Notes: generated from the sequence alone by a model not told the origin. 64,000 nucleotides of DNA from Shinella zoogloeoides (GCF_003574625.1 NZ_QNUJ01000006.1:62001-126000); one strand, 5' to 3'. Positions 35,644 through 44,960 are shown, counted from the stretch's first letter. Numbers and translations are program-made.

Positions 35644-36417
35644 ATGAAGGCAGTGATTTTGGCCGGGGGGCTTGGCAGCAGGATCTCCGAGGAATCCGTC
35701 TTGCGGCCGAAGCCGATGATCGAGATCGGCAATCGTCCCATCTTGTGGCATATCATGAAGATGTACTCGGCCCACGGTGTCAACGAGTTCATCATCTGCC
35801 TTGGTTACAAGGGCTATATGATCAAGGAGTTCTTCACGAACTTCATTCGCCATGGCGCTGACATGACCGTGGATACGACGACCGGCGACATTCAGTATCA
35901 CCAGAACATCGTCGAACCGTGGAAGGTGACGCTGGTGGAGACCGGCGAGAATAGCATGACTGGTGGCCGGCTTGGCCGCGTCCGCCCTTATCTTGAGGGC
36001 GAGGAGAACTTCTGCTTCACCTATGGCGATGGTGTTTCTGACGTCGATATTGCCGCGTCCATCGCCTTCCACAAGGCGCATGGCGCACGGGCGACGATGA
36101 CAGCCGTCGCACCGCCCGGCCGCTTCGGTGCGTTGAAGATCGAAGGCGATGTCATTGAGCGTTTCGAGGAAAAGCCGGCAGGTGACAATGGTCTCATCAA
36201 TGGCGGCTTTTTCGTGCTTCAGCATAATTGCCTTGACCTGATCAAAGGGGATGAGACCATCTGGGAAGCAGAGCCGTTGGAAATGCTCGCCTCTACTGGG
36301 CAGTTGCACGCTTTCCGCCACCCCGGATTCTGGCATCCGATGGATACGCTGCGCGACAAGAACCATTTGCAGAAACTTTGGGAAAGCGGCGCTGCGCCGT
36401 GGAAAAAATGGGCTTGA
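35644..36417 (+). CDS. rfbF: Glucose-1-phosphate cytidylyltransferase
   Basis: 257 residues, full family length. Signature GGLGSRISEESVLRPKPM near residue 9 binds CTP, followed by EIGNRPILWHIMKMYSAHG, and FTYGDGVSDVD holds the metal-binding Asp. It makes CDP-glucose, the entry step to CDP-deoxysugars. Its stop is immediately followed by the rfbG ATG (TGATGA). Confidence 0.95.
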   Translation: MKAVILAGGLGSRISEESVLRPKPMIEIGNRPILWHIMKMYSAHGVNEFIICLGYKGYMIKEFFTNFIRHGADMTVDTTTGDIQYHQNIVEPWKVTLVETGENSMTGGRLGRVRPYLEGEENFCFTYGDGVSDVDIAASIAFHKAHGARATMTAVAPPGRFGALKIEGDVIERFEEKPAGDNGLINGGFFVLQHNCLDLIKGDETIWEAEPLEMLASTGQLHAFRHPGFWHPMDTLRDKNHLQKLWESGAAPWKKWA

Positions 36418-37493
36418 TGACGCGAGTGAACAAAGGCGGACGGCTTCCTGATCCGGCCTTCTGGAACGGCAAGCGCGTCCTTCTGACAGGACAGACTGGC
36501 TTCAAGGGAGCTTGGTGCGCTCTGTGGCTCAAGGCCTTGGGTGCGAAGGTAACGGCGATCGCCCTGCCGCCGGAAGGTGAGCCTAGTCTTTTTGGGCTGG
36601 CCGAGGTTGCAAAAGAGTGCGACAGCCGCTTTCTCGACTTGCGTGACGGCGATGGCATCGACACGCTGATGAAGCAAACACGGCCGGACATCGTCCTGCA
36701 TATGGCGGCGCAGGCGCTGGTGCGCCGCTCGGTGCGCGACCCGGTCACGACCTGGCAGACGAATGTCGATGGCACGCTCAATCTCCTGCAGGCGCTGCGC
36801 GGTCTCGATGGCCTTGAGGCCGTTCTGGTCGTGACCTCCGATAAGGTCTATGCCAATGACGGCAAGGGCAGGGCGTTCCGGGAGGACGATCCGCTGGGCG
36901 GTAAGGATCCTTATTCGGCCAGCAAGGCAGCCTGCGAAATTCTCGTGCGCTCCATGCGGGAGACTTATTTCCGCGATATCCCGCTCGCTACGGTCCGCGG
37001 CGGCAATGTGATCGGCGGAGGCGACTTCTCCGAGGATCGCCTTGCACCCGACTGCGTGCGGGCGATCGTGTCCGGCGCGCCGGTGGTGCTGCGTCAGCCC
37101 GCCGCCACGCGGCCCTGGCAGCACGTCCTTGATTGCCTGTGCGGCTATCTGGTCTATGCCGAAGATCTCGCCTTGAAGACCGATACGCCGCGCGTGATGA
37201 ATATCGGTCCAGAAAGCGCTCATGATCTGCCGGTGCTGACCTTCGCTCAGGCTCTTCTTGCCGAAATGGCGTGCCCGGACCTGCTGCGCATAGAAGAAGA
37301 AGCGAGGTCGGTAGAGGCGCCGCGTCTGGCGCTTGATCCGTCACTCGCCCACCGCCTGCTGAACTGGCGTGACCGTCTGGTCGGCGGCGAGGCGATCGCC
37401 GCTACGGCGCGCTGGTACAATGCATGGCATTCCGGCCAGGACATGGCTGCCGCTACACGGCGCGAGATTGCTGCTTATCAAGGTCTGGAGTGA
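36417..37493 (+). CDS. rfbG: CDP-glucose 4,6-dehydratase
   Basis: 358 residues. NAD-binding TGQTGFKGAW, HMAAQALVRRS, catalytic Thr-Asp in VTSDKVY and YSASK (Tyr-x3-Lys) near 155. It converts CDP-glucose to CDP-4-keto-6-deoxyglucose. ATG 36417 in the overlapping stop/start gives the family length; longer frames start inside rfbF. Confidence 0.95.
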   Translation: MTRVNKGGRLPDPAFWNGKRVLLTGQTGFKGAWCALWLKALGAKVTAIALPPEGEPSLFGLAEVAKECDSRFLDLRDGDGIDTLMKQTRPDIVLHMAAQALVRRSVRDPVTTWQTNVDGTLNLLQALRGLDGLEAVLVVTSDKVYANDGKGRAFREDDPLGGKDPYSASKAACEILVRSMRETYFRDIPLATVRGGNVIGGGDFSEDRLAPDCVRAIVSGAPVVLRQPAATRPWQHVLDCLCGYLVYAEDLALKTDTPRVMNIGPESAHDLPVLTFAQALLAEMACPDLLRIEEEARSVEAPRLALDPSLAHRLLNWRDRLVGGEAIAATARWYNAWHSGQDMAAATRREIAAYQGLE

Positions 37494-37496
37494 GTA

Positions 37497-38723
37497 ATGA
37501 CTAAGTGCCGTTTCTGTTCCGCCCCGCTTTCGTTGTCCCTGGTGAATCTCGGAATGACGCCGCTGGCCAATTCGAACCTGCGGGCGCGCGATGATATCCC
37601 TACGGAAAAGGCTTTTCCGCTGCATGTGATGGTCTGCGAGAAATGCCACTTGGCGCAAACGACCGAGACAGTGCCGGCTGACGCCATATTCCACGACGAT
37701 TATGCTTATTTTAGCAGTTTCTCGTCGAGTTGGGTCGAACATGCCCGGCAGTACTGCGAAATGATGCTGCATCGTTTCGGTCTTGGCGAATCCTCGCTGG
37801 TTATCGAGGTGGCTTCGAACGACGGTTATCTACTGCAGCATTTCGTAAAGGCTGGTATCCCCGTGCTGGGCGTGGAGCCTGCGGGCAATTGTGCCGCCGA
37901 AGCCGAGTTGCGAGGCGTGCCTTCGATGGTAGCCTTTTTCGGCAGCGCGCTTGGCGAGCGTCTTGTGTCGGAAGGGCGCCAGGCTGACCTGATGGCCGCC
38001 AACAATGTCCTTGCGCATGTTCCGGACATTTCCGATTTCGTCAAGGGCTTTTCCATTGCGTTGAAGCCGGAGGGTGTGGTGACCTTCGAGTTTCCGCATC
38101 TTCTCAATCTCATCAATCTCGTGCAGTTCGATACGATCTATCACGAGCATTATTCCTATCTTTCGCTCATCGCCGTCGAAACAATCCTGCGCAGCCATCG
38201 ATTGCGGGTGTTCGATGTGCAGCAGCTTCCGACTCATGGCGGGTCTTTGCGTGTCTTCGCCTGCCGTGAAGAGGCGAGCCATGCCGAGCAACCCGGCCTT
38301 TTCGCTGTGCGAGCGGCCGAGAAGCACGCATGTCTTGACGAGCGCGCCGGATATGAAGGTTTCACAGCCAAAGTCGAAAAGGTGCGGGAGGATTTCCTCG
38401 CTTTCCTTGGCGAGGCGAAACGCGCCGGCAAGACAATTGCCGGCTATGGTGCGGCAGCGAAAGGAAACACTTTCCTGAATTACTGTGGTCTCGGTGCGGA
38501 CGATATTGCTTACGTTGCCGACCGCAACGTTCACAAGCAGGGTCGACTTTTACCCGGCGTACATGCGCCGATCGTTGATCCGGAGAAAATCATGGAAACG
38601 AAACCGGATTATGTCGTGATCCTGCCGTGGAACCTTGCGCGCGAAGTGGAGCAACAGCTTGCGCCTGTTCGTGATTGGGGAGGCCGCTTCGTGACAGCCA
38701 TTCCCGAGTTGAAGGTTTTCTGA
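37497..38723 (+). CDS. SAM-dependent sugar C-methyltransferase (NovU/TylC3-like)
   Basis: 408 residues in three parts: an N-terminal zinc-binding segment with CRFCSAPL and CEKCHLAQ, a methyltransferase core (VIEVASNDGYLLQHF, LMAANNVLAHVPD) and a C-terminal domain (TIAGYGAAAKGNTFLNY). This is the architecture of enzymes methylating carbon 3 of NDP-4-keto-6-deoxyhexoses. With rfbFG it predicts a branched-chain sugar. Starts 3 bases after rfbG. Confidence 0.88.
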   Translation: MTKCRFCSAPLSLSLVNLGMTPLANSNLRARDDIPTEKAFPLHVMVCEKCHLAQTTETVPADAIFHDDYAYFSSFSSSWVEHARQYCEMMLHRFGLGESSLVIEVASNDGYLLQHFVKAGIPVLGVEPAGNCAAEAELRGVPSMVAFFGSALGERLVSEGRQADLMAANNVLAHVPDISDFVKGFSIALKPEGVVTFEFPHLLNLINLVQFDTIYHEHYSYLSLIAVETILRSHRLRVFDVQQLPTHGGSLRVFACREEASHAEQPGLFAVRAAEKHACLDERAGYEGFTAKVEKVREDFLAFLGEAKRAGKTIAGYGAAAKGNTFLNYCGLGADDIAYVADRNVHKQGRLLPGVHAPIVDPEKIMETKPDYVVILPWNLAREVEQQLAPVRDWGGRFVTAIPELKVF

Positions 38724-38730
38724 GGTCGGC

Positions 38731-39270
38731 ATGGAACGTCGCCTTCCGGAATTCGGCAGCACCATCGATGGCCCGGCGGTGATCGTGCCAACGCCGCATG
38801 AGGACGAGCGGGGTTTGTTCGCTCGTCTTTTCTGTCCGAATGAGGTCGCTGACCTCGGCATTGCTTTCCAGCCGGTACAGACGAGTGTTTCACGCAACCC
38901 GATGAGGCGTACGTTGCGTGGCATGCATTACCAGCCTGGCGAATGGGCGGAAGGTAAGCTGATCCGTGCAGCGCGTGGCTCCATATACGACGTGGCGGTG
39001 GATCTCCGGGACGGAAGCCCGACCTACTTGAAGTGGTGCGCGACCATTCTTTCCGCGGACAACCTCGCCTCGTTCTACATTCCACGCGGCTTCCTGCATG
39101 GATTTTTGACGCTGGAGCCTGATACCGATGTAGTTTACGAGATCGATCGTATGTTCGAGCGAGGGCATGGTGCTGGTTTCCGCTGGAATGATCCGGCCTT
39201 CTCGATCAATTGGCCGGAAGCACCAAGCCTAATAGGTGAGCGTGATAGAAATTATACAGATTTTTCCTAA
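38731..39270 (+). CDS. NDP-4-keto-6-deoxyhexose 3,5-epimerase-like protein (RfbC family)
   Basis: 179 residues with the cupin RfbC fold: TLRGMHYQPG includes the catalytic His, and YDVAVDLRDGSPTYLKW and FYIPRGFLHGFLTL follow. It epimerises C3 and/or C5 (or only C5) of the keto-sugar after methylation. The linked genes make CDP sugars, so calling it dTDP-rhamnose-specific would be misleading. Last gene of the operon. Confidence 0.87.
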   Translation: MERRLPEFGSTIDGPAVIVPTPHEDERGLFARLFCPNEVADLGIAFQPVQTSVSRNPMRRTLRGMHYQPGEWAEGKLIRAARGSIYDVAVDLRDGSPTYLKWCATILSADNLASFYIPRGFLHGFLTLEPDTDVVYEIDRMFERGHGAGFRWNDPAFSINWPEAPSLIGERDRNYTDFS

Positions 39271-39880
39271 AGGTCCGACTTTGAAGGAAAAGCACCGCAA
39301 GCTTGCAGAAATCTTGTCAGTTATTCTGTAAACTTGAAGGGACGTTGGCGCATCAAGGATGGTGGAGATGAGAAATTAGGCCATCAACATTGCCGGTAAG
39401 AAGGGCGGTTTCAATCTAAGCTTGCTCCCCATCTGGGGGGGTGCGTTATGGTGCGAAGGGGCAGTAGAGCGCCTTTGTTCCGGCCCTTCGGGTAGTACCG
39501 ACATTACTTGCATTTGCAGCTATCGAGCATGATAGGGGGAGCGGCCACGCACCTCGTCTCCGTTGTTCCTGCGACCCTGGCAAATACCGAAAGCAGATAT
39601 TCGGCATTGGTCGCCGATGCAGGTGGGAAGCCCTCTGAGGGGTGCTCTCAACCAGCGGCCTTTCGGTGGATTTTTTCCTCACCGATCACTGAATATCCAC
39701 GCAGTCAAAAGCTCCCGTGCGGCAGCAAGAAACCAAAGATTAACCATAATATCCGATGGTCTGCGCATGGCGGCGTCCTGGTGGCTGTTCATCTCGAACG
39801 GTGCCGCTCGGCGTCACGTCTGAGCGGCGAATTGCGGTAGGGAGCTCTCCACGCATTCGTAAGTGACGAAAGAATGCCGG
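39271..39880. other. Intergenic segment without recognisable genes
   Basis: About 600 bases between the epimerase and the autotransporter. Short frames on both strands (for instance 39446-39682 minus and 39508-39840 plus) carry no ribosome-binding site, family motif or consistent codon bias. The segment may be decayed mobile DNA, but I see no terminal repeats or transposase motif. Confidence 0.45.
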
Positions 39881-42775
39881 ATGGCGAAACCTATTAATTT
39901 AGCGGGCTCCGCAGAGCGCCGAACATATTTTTTACTGACGACGGCGCTTGTTACGCTTGTCTCCATGATGGCTGGCATACGGCCGGTATGCGCCCAGTCA
40001 GTCACCGGAAACGGCGTGACCTCCTCTGGCGGCCCTGGCGGCATCGTGTCGCCGAACTGGACGGTGGGCGGCGACCTTGACGTTGGCGCTTCCGGCCCCA
40101 CCCCCGGCTTCCTGAAAATCGAGAATGGCGGCACAGTCACCAACAACAACGGTATTGTCGGCGACGGTGCTTCCGATCAGGGCGAAGTCACCGTATCCGG
40201 TCGTGACGCGACCGGAAACGCCTCGACCTGGACCAACAATGGCGATCTTACGATCGGCCAAGACGGTAAAGGCATGCTCTCCGTCATCAATGGCGGCGTT
40301 GTAAACAGCGCGTGGAGCTATATCGGTGCTGGGGCCAACGGCCAGGGCGACGTCACGATTTTGGGCAGAGATGTCGATGGCAATGCCTCGATATGGACCA
40401 TTACCGGGCAGTTTTACATCGGCGAAAGCGGAGCGGGCACCCTCAACATTTCAGATGGAGGAACGGTAAGCAGCTCGGTGACCACGATCGGTAACAGCAG
40501 CGGCGGCGTAGGTACCGTCACTGTTTCCGGTCATGACGGCAATGGAAACGTGTCGACCTGGAACAATGCCAACCAGCTTCATATCGGCGACGGCGGCGTA
40601 GGAACGTTGAACATTCTGAACGGGGGCGTGGTGAACAGCGGGCAGGGCCTGATAGGGTCCAACGCCGGCGCCAATTCAGTCACGGTCTCCGGCCATGATG
40701 GCAACGGCCACGCGTCAACCTGGAATGCCGCCAACAACATCTATGTCGGGTATTATGGCAATGGGGCGCTCTCTGTTGAGGATGGCGCGCAGGTCGCGAC
40801 AAGTGCGACCGGCGGCGGTGCTGCTTCCATTTATGTCGGCCACGGGGCTGGCAGTACCGGTTCGGTAGTCGTTTCGAGCAGCAACGGCGCCCTGTCCAGC
40901 TTGAGCGCGTCCGATCGCATCGAGTTGGGGTACGGCGGCACTGGTGAAATGACTGTCAGCAAGGGCGGCTTCGTCAGTGCCGGCAGCGCCGTCTATCTCG
41001 CCAATAGTGCTACAGGCAGCGCGACACTTCATCTCGATGGTGACCCCAGCGGCCGCGGCATTCTTGAAACCGGCGCGGTGATCAAGGGCTCCGGCTCCAG
41101 CGCCGTGCTGGACCTCGATGGCGGCATCCTGCGCGCCAATCGAGATCAGGCCAATTTCCTCAACGGGTTCTCATCGGTGGCGGTGGCAGCCGGAGGCGCC
41201 TGGTTCGACACGAATGGCTACGACATTGCCATCGGCACGGATTTCTCCGGCTCCTCGAGCTTCGACAAGTTTGGCCTTGGACAACTGACGCTGACTGGCG
41301 ACAGCTCCGGCTTTTATGGTGACTCGACCGTCTCGGCGGGCACATTGGCGGTCAATGGTATTCTGGGCGGCAACATGCTGATCGATACATCCGGCCGGCT
41401 GGCGGGCACAGGGCATGTTGGACCCGTCGTGAATACCGGGGTCGTCGCCCCGGGTTCCGGCGGGATGATGGGCACGCTCACCATTGACGGCGACTATACC
41501 AGCAATGGCGGTCGCCTCGAAATTGCAGCTGTTCTCGGTGACGACAGCTCCCAGACCAGCCTCGTCGTCGTCGATGGTTCGACCTCCGGGCTCACGCTGA
41601 TCAATGTCATCAATCAGGGCGGCCTTGGCGCACAGACGGTGGAAGGCATCAAGATCGTCGATGTCGCCGGAGCGTCCAACGGCAGCTTCGTGCTCGACGG
41701 CAACTATCTGTTCGAGGGCGATCCGTCGGTAATCGCGGGCGCCTACGCCTATCGCCTCTACCAAGGCGGGGTATCCGACCCGACGGACGGCGACTGGTAT
41801 TTGCGCTCCGTGCTTGTCAACACGCCCCTATATCAGCCCGGCGTGCCAATCTACGAAGCCTACGGTGCCAATCTACAATCGATCAACACCTTGCCGACCC
41901 TCCAGCAACGCGTGGGAAGCCGCTTCCAGCTGGCTGGCGTCGATAGTGACGGTAGCGGCTTCTGGGGCAGGATGGAAGGCACATACGGCCGCTTCGATGA
42001 TGCTCGGATATCGACGACAGGTATGGATCACCGCATCGATACCTGGAAGATACAGCTCGGAGCGGATGGTTTGCTTGCTGAAGACCACAATGGTGGAAGT
42101 CTGATCGCGGGCATCAACCTGAGCTATGGCGAGGCCAACAGCCGGATAAAATCCGTTTTTGGCAACGGAGCGCTGAAATCCGAAGGCTATGGTATCGGCG
42201 CGACGCTGACATGGTATGACGGTGCCGGCTTCTATGCAGATGCCCAGGCTCAAATAGGCCGCTATGGCAGCGACCTCAGATCAGAGCTTCTCGGCATTCT
42301 TGCCAATAACAACGGTGGCCAGGCTGAAGCATTCAGTGTGGAGGTCGGCAAGAGGCTGTCGATCGATGAAAATCTCGGCATCACACCGCAATTCCAGATG
42401 ATCTATTCGAATGTCCGGTTTGATCGTTTTGTCGACCCGGCAGGCGCTGTCGTGACGGCGGACGGCAACGACAGTCTGATGACACGCTGGGGTTTGGCCT
42501 TTGATTACCAGAGCACCTGGGAGGGCAGGAGCAGCCGAGCCTATGGCATAGCCAACCTCAGCTACGAGTGGCTGGACGGGACGCAGGCCTCGGTTGCGGG
42601 CACAGCCATCCGACACGCCAGCGAACGCCTCACGGGTGAAATCGGCCTTGGTGCGAGCATGGATTGGCAGAGCAATATCGCTCTCTACGGCGAAGTGCTG
42701 GCAGGTACCCCGATAAGCAGCTTTGGCAAAAGCTATGCCCTAAAAGGCAATCTTGGTCTTCGGATGCAATTCTGA
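39881..42775 (+). CDS. Type V autotransporter with T5SS/PEP-CTERM-type repeats
   Basis: 964 residues. Extended signal peptide (1-38, hydrophobic FLLTTALVTLVSMMAG, cleavage after CAQ). Residues about 59-395 hold roughly six tandem ~54-residue units (pattern IGxxGxGxLNIxxGGxV...VTVSGxDxNGNxSTW). A beta-helix passenger with an autotransporter-associated strand (QLTLTGDSSGFYG; GTLAVNG) follows, then a beta-barrel from ~690 ending in aromatic F (GLRMQF). It displays a passenger, probably adhesive, on the outer membrane. ATG 39881 follows GAAAGAA; a GTG six codons earlier is possible. Confidence 0.9.
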   Translation: MAKPINLAGSAERRTYFLLTTALVTLVSMMAGIRPVCAQSVTGNGVTSSGGPGGIVSPNWTVGGDLDVGASGPTPGFLKIENGGTVTNNNGIVGDGASDQGEVTVSGRDATGNASTWTNNGDLTIGQDGKGMLSVINGGVVNSAWSYIGAGANGQGDVTILGRDVDGNASIWTITGQFYIGESGAGTLNISDGGTVSSSVTTIGNSSGGVGTVTVSGHDGNGNVSTWNNANQLHIGDGGVGTLNILNGGVVNSGQGLIGSNAGANSVTVSGHDGNGHASTWNAANNIYVGYYGNGALSVEDGAQVATSATGGGAASIYVGHGAGSTGSVVVSSSNGALSSLSASDRIELGYGGTGEMTVSKGGFVSAGSAVYLANSATGSATLHLDGDPSGRGILETGAVIKGSGSSAVLDLDGGILRANRDQANFLNGFSSVAVAAGGAWFDTNGYDIAIGTDFSGSSSFDKFGLGQLTLTGDSSGFYGDSTVSAGTLAVNGILGGNMLIDTSGRLAGTGHVGPVVNTGVVAPGSGGMMGTLTIDGDYTSNGGRLEIAAVLGDDSSQTSLVVVDGSTSGLTLINVINQGGLGAQTVEGIKIVDVAGASNGSFVLDGNYLFEGDPSVIAGAYAYRLYQGGVSDPTDGDWYLRSVLVNTPLYQPGVPIYEAYGANLQSINTLPTLQQRVGSRFQLAGVDSDGSGFWGRMEGTYGRFDDARISTTGMDHRIDTWKIQLGADGLLAEDHNGGSLIAGINLSYGEANSRIKSVFGNGALKSEGYGIGATLTWYDGAGFYADAQAQIGRYGSDLRSELLGILANNNGGQAEAFSVEVGKRLSIDENLGITPQFQMIYSNVRFDRFVDPAGAVVTADGNDSLMTRWGLAFDYQSTWEGRSSRAYGIANLSYEWLDGTQASVAGTAIRHASERLTGEIGLGASMDWQSNIALYGEVLAGTPISSFGKSYALKGNLGLRMQF
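40050..41060 (+). repeat. Tandem coding repeats in the autotransporter passenger
   Basis: About six degenerate units of roughly 160 bases, each encoding an IG-x-G-x-G-x-L-x-V/I-x3-GG-V segment and a V-T-V-S-G-x-D-x-x-G-N-x-S-T-W segment. The best-conserved pair spans about 40,500-40,730. Confidence 0.7.
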
Positions 42776-42927
42776 TTGGGGCCGTAGCACAACAGCCGAC
42801 GGTTCTGACTTTTGTTCAAGAATGGCGCACCGCCCCAGACAGAAATGATAAATACGCCTACGCTATAGCTCTCTAAAATGGCGTCATGAAATTGGCTGTA
42901 ACTCACTGAAGAAACATCAGGAATCCG

Positions 42928-43161
42928 TCAGGCCTGTTCGTTGGTGATCTGCTTTTGGAAAGCGGTGACAAGTGCCCGCTCTCTCAACCTGTCCAGCAGA
43001 TCAAAGGCGAGGCCGAGCATGTGGGAAAGGCCCCAGGGGCGACAGTCAAAATTGAAAACCGGAAAACGAACTGATGGGACGTCGCAATTTATTCGGTCCA
43101 CCTCATTAGCTACGTAATTATCTGCCGAATTTCCGAATAGTGCGGCGCCGCTAAACTGACG
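42928..43161 (-). pseudogene. C-terminal gene fragment, N-terminus missing
   Basis: A minus-strand frame of 77 codons without a start codon at its 5' end, closed upstream by a TAA. The residues look genuinely protein-like: SGAALFGNSADNYVANEV, FPVFNFDCRPWGLSH and GLAFDLLDRLRERALVT before the stop. No family recognised. Most likely the surviving tail of a gene cut by the event that brought in the neighbouring HAD gene. The rest of 42776-43219 shows nothing. Confidence 0.4.
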
Positions 43162-43219
43162 TTAAATGCTTCCAGCTCACATCCTTATCAATCCAAATCA
43201 GCTCGCGAGACCTTGTCCT

Positions 43220-44632
43220 ATGAAGCCAAAAATCAACACTCTCATCGTCGATTTGGACAACACCCTATACGACTGGTTTGATATATGGCGCGCGGCATTC
43301 TTGCCGATTTACATTGGGCTGCGTGATCGTTTAAATGTTGATGAGGTCGCTCTTCAGACGGCGATCCGCGACGTCCATAGACATCGACGAACGTCTGAAT
43401 ACACCTTTCTTCTAGACGAGCTACAGATTACCACTCCAGATGGCTTGACTCTTCGGGCTTTTCTTGCAGAGGAAATCCGCCGGTCCAAAACCGATCGAGA
43501 TCGTGCCCTTAAGCTTTATAACACGGTCTTGAAAACTCTTTGGCAGGTGAAAAAGAGTGGTACGAGAATTATAGCGTACACTGAATCTCTTTCATTCTAT
43601 AGCGGTTACCGCCTTAAGAAGCTCGGCCTGGATGGAGTCATTGACTACCTCTATTGCCCTGAGGACAACGATCTACCCTCTGGTATTAGTCTCACCAAGA
43701 TTCGCAGTCTTCCTGACGAATTTTACGAATTGCAGATCACCGAAATCAAACACACTGTTCCGAATGAGCTAAAGCCAAATCCGAAGCTTCTTCGGGAAAT
43801 TATCCGCGATCTCAACACGAAACCGGAAGAATGTGTTTATGTAGGAGACAGCTTGTTTAAGGACGTTGCGATGGCTCAGGACGCAGGCGTTCATGACGTC
43901 TACGCGGAATACGGAGCTGTGCAGATGCACCTAGATTATGAGCTTTTGCGGAAGGTGTCACACTGGAGCGACGCCGATATTGAAAGAGAGAAACGCGTCA
44001 CTGAGCGAACAGTGACCCCTTCCTATTCCATTGAGGTTTTCAGTGAAATTCTTCAAAAGTTTGATTTCGTCGGCCCTCAAGTGAAACTCGCCGACCTAAA
44101 TGCAAACAATATGATTGATATTTGGAAAAAGGTCGTCGATGTCCAGCAGCATTTCAATCAGCTTGAAATGCAAATTCGTAACTACGCCCTCACTGTCATC
44201 GGAGCCATTATGGCGGCGGCCGGAATTTCGTTCCGTGATGGTTTGTCAGTCCGCTTTCTCGAAGCGAATATTAGCATATCAGTTGGGATTGCGTTGATTG
44301 CACTGACCATATGGGCCGGCTTCTGGTTCATGGATAGGCACTGGTACCATCGCCTTCTGAAAGGGGCTGTGGACCATGCGGCAACGATCGAAGAAAAATT
44401 TGGGAAAAGTATTCCAGAGATAACACTTGGCTCACGCATCAGCGCTAGCAGCCCGGTTTCAATCTTTGGCATCAAACTGGGATCAAACGGAAAAATCAAT
44501 CTCTTCTACGGCCTAGGCGCATTGGTAATCCTGTTCTTCGGCATTTTTGCATTGTTCGCTAATCCAATCCCTGCTGAAGCCGCCAAAACAAGCAGCATTG
44601 CATTCAACGGCGCAACTTTAAATGGGGATTAA
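43220..44632 (+). CDS. HAD-family nucleotidase-like hydrolase fused to C-terminal membrane helices
   Basis: 470 residues. Residues 1-260 form a HAD domain close to pyrimidine 5'-nucleotidases: D11/D13 in LIVDLDNTLYDW, motif II AYTES, motif III Lys in ELKPNPKL, motif IV GDSLFKDVAMAQDAG. A linker leads to three predicted membrane helices (about 320-337, 351-372, 426-448), resembling two-helix effector modules. GC is lower than the flanks. ATG 43220 begins the HAD domain directly; an upstream ATG at 43166 would add 18 residues. Function unknown. Confidence 0.75.
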   Translation: MKPKINTLIVDLDNTLYDWFDIWRAAFLPIYIGLRDRLNVDEVALQTAIRDVHRHRRTSEYTFLLDELQITTPDGLTLRAFLAEEIRRSKTDRDRALKLYNTVLKTLWQVKKSGTRIIAYTESLSFYSGYRLKKLGLDGVIDYLYCPEDNDLPSGISLTKIRSLPDEFYELQITEIKHTVPNELKPNPKLLREIIRDLNTKPEECVYVGDSLFKDVAMAQDAGVHDVYAEYGAVQMHLDYELLRKVSHWSDADIEREKRVTERTVTPSYSIEVFSEILQKFDFVGPQVKLADLNANNMIDIWKKVVDVQQHFNQLEMQIRNYALTVIGAIMAAAGISFRDGLSVRFLEANISISVGIALIALTIWAGFWFMDRHWYHRLLKGAVDHAATIEEKFGKSIPEITLGSRISASSPVSIFGIKLGSNGKINLFYGLGALVILFFGIFALFANPIPAEAAKTSSIAFNGATLNGD

Positions 44633-44646
44633 GGAAAACGAAAAGC

Positions 44647-44666
44647 GGGCCCTATCACAGGGGCCC
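44647..44666 (+). terminator. Candidate terminator of the HAD-membrane gene
   Basis: GGGCCC (44647-44652) and GGGCCC (44661-44666) pair across an 8-base loop 15 bases after the stop; the following ACTTTGATT is only moderately T-rich. Confidence 0.4.
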
Positions 44667-44698
44667 ACTTTGATTCGTCTTTCCAGGAGCTAAAAGTA

Positions 44699-44722
44699 TG
44701 GCGGGTCGATCGGGATTCGAAC
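44699..44722 (-). other. tRNA 3'-end remnant (possible attachment-site scar)
   Basis: Minus strand GTTCGAATCCCG followed by ATCGACCCGCCA: a T-loop, the 3' half of a T-stem, acceptor strand and encoded CCA of a tRNA, with no matching 5' half nearby. Such 24-base scars are typical of sites where integrases recombine at tRNA 3' ends. It does not match the intact tRNA-Arg next door. Sequence 44723-44960 holds nothing else I can name. Confidence 0.45.
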
Positions 44723-44960
44723 TTATAATGCCGAAAAGGTCTTCGACGTTCGAGGGTAAGCGTGAAGCTGCCGTTTAAAATCCCGCATGCAACGGCGCCG
44801 TAGGTGCAAAATCTTTTCATTGACCGGAAGGGATCCGAACTTTTTCACCGCCAAACGCCGCCGTTTCTACGCTTTCCTGCGCACAGGCCTAGCCTTCACC
44901 CGATGCAAAGGCGTAATTTCGGCGGCTATAGCGTACTATGGAGGGTAATTGGCGGAGAAA

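Noticed and set aside
38731-39270. Naming this gene rfbC of dTDP-rhamnose synthesis
   Set aside because: No rmlA, rmlB or rmlD is linked; the neighbours make CDP-sugars and methylate them, so the rhamnose label would mislead.
39446-39840. Overlapping short frames before the autotransporter
   Set aside because: They contradict each other in strand, lack start signals and match no family; no transposase motif or terminal repeats.
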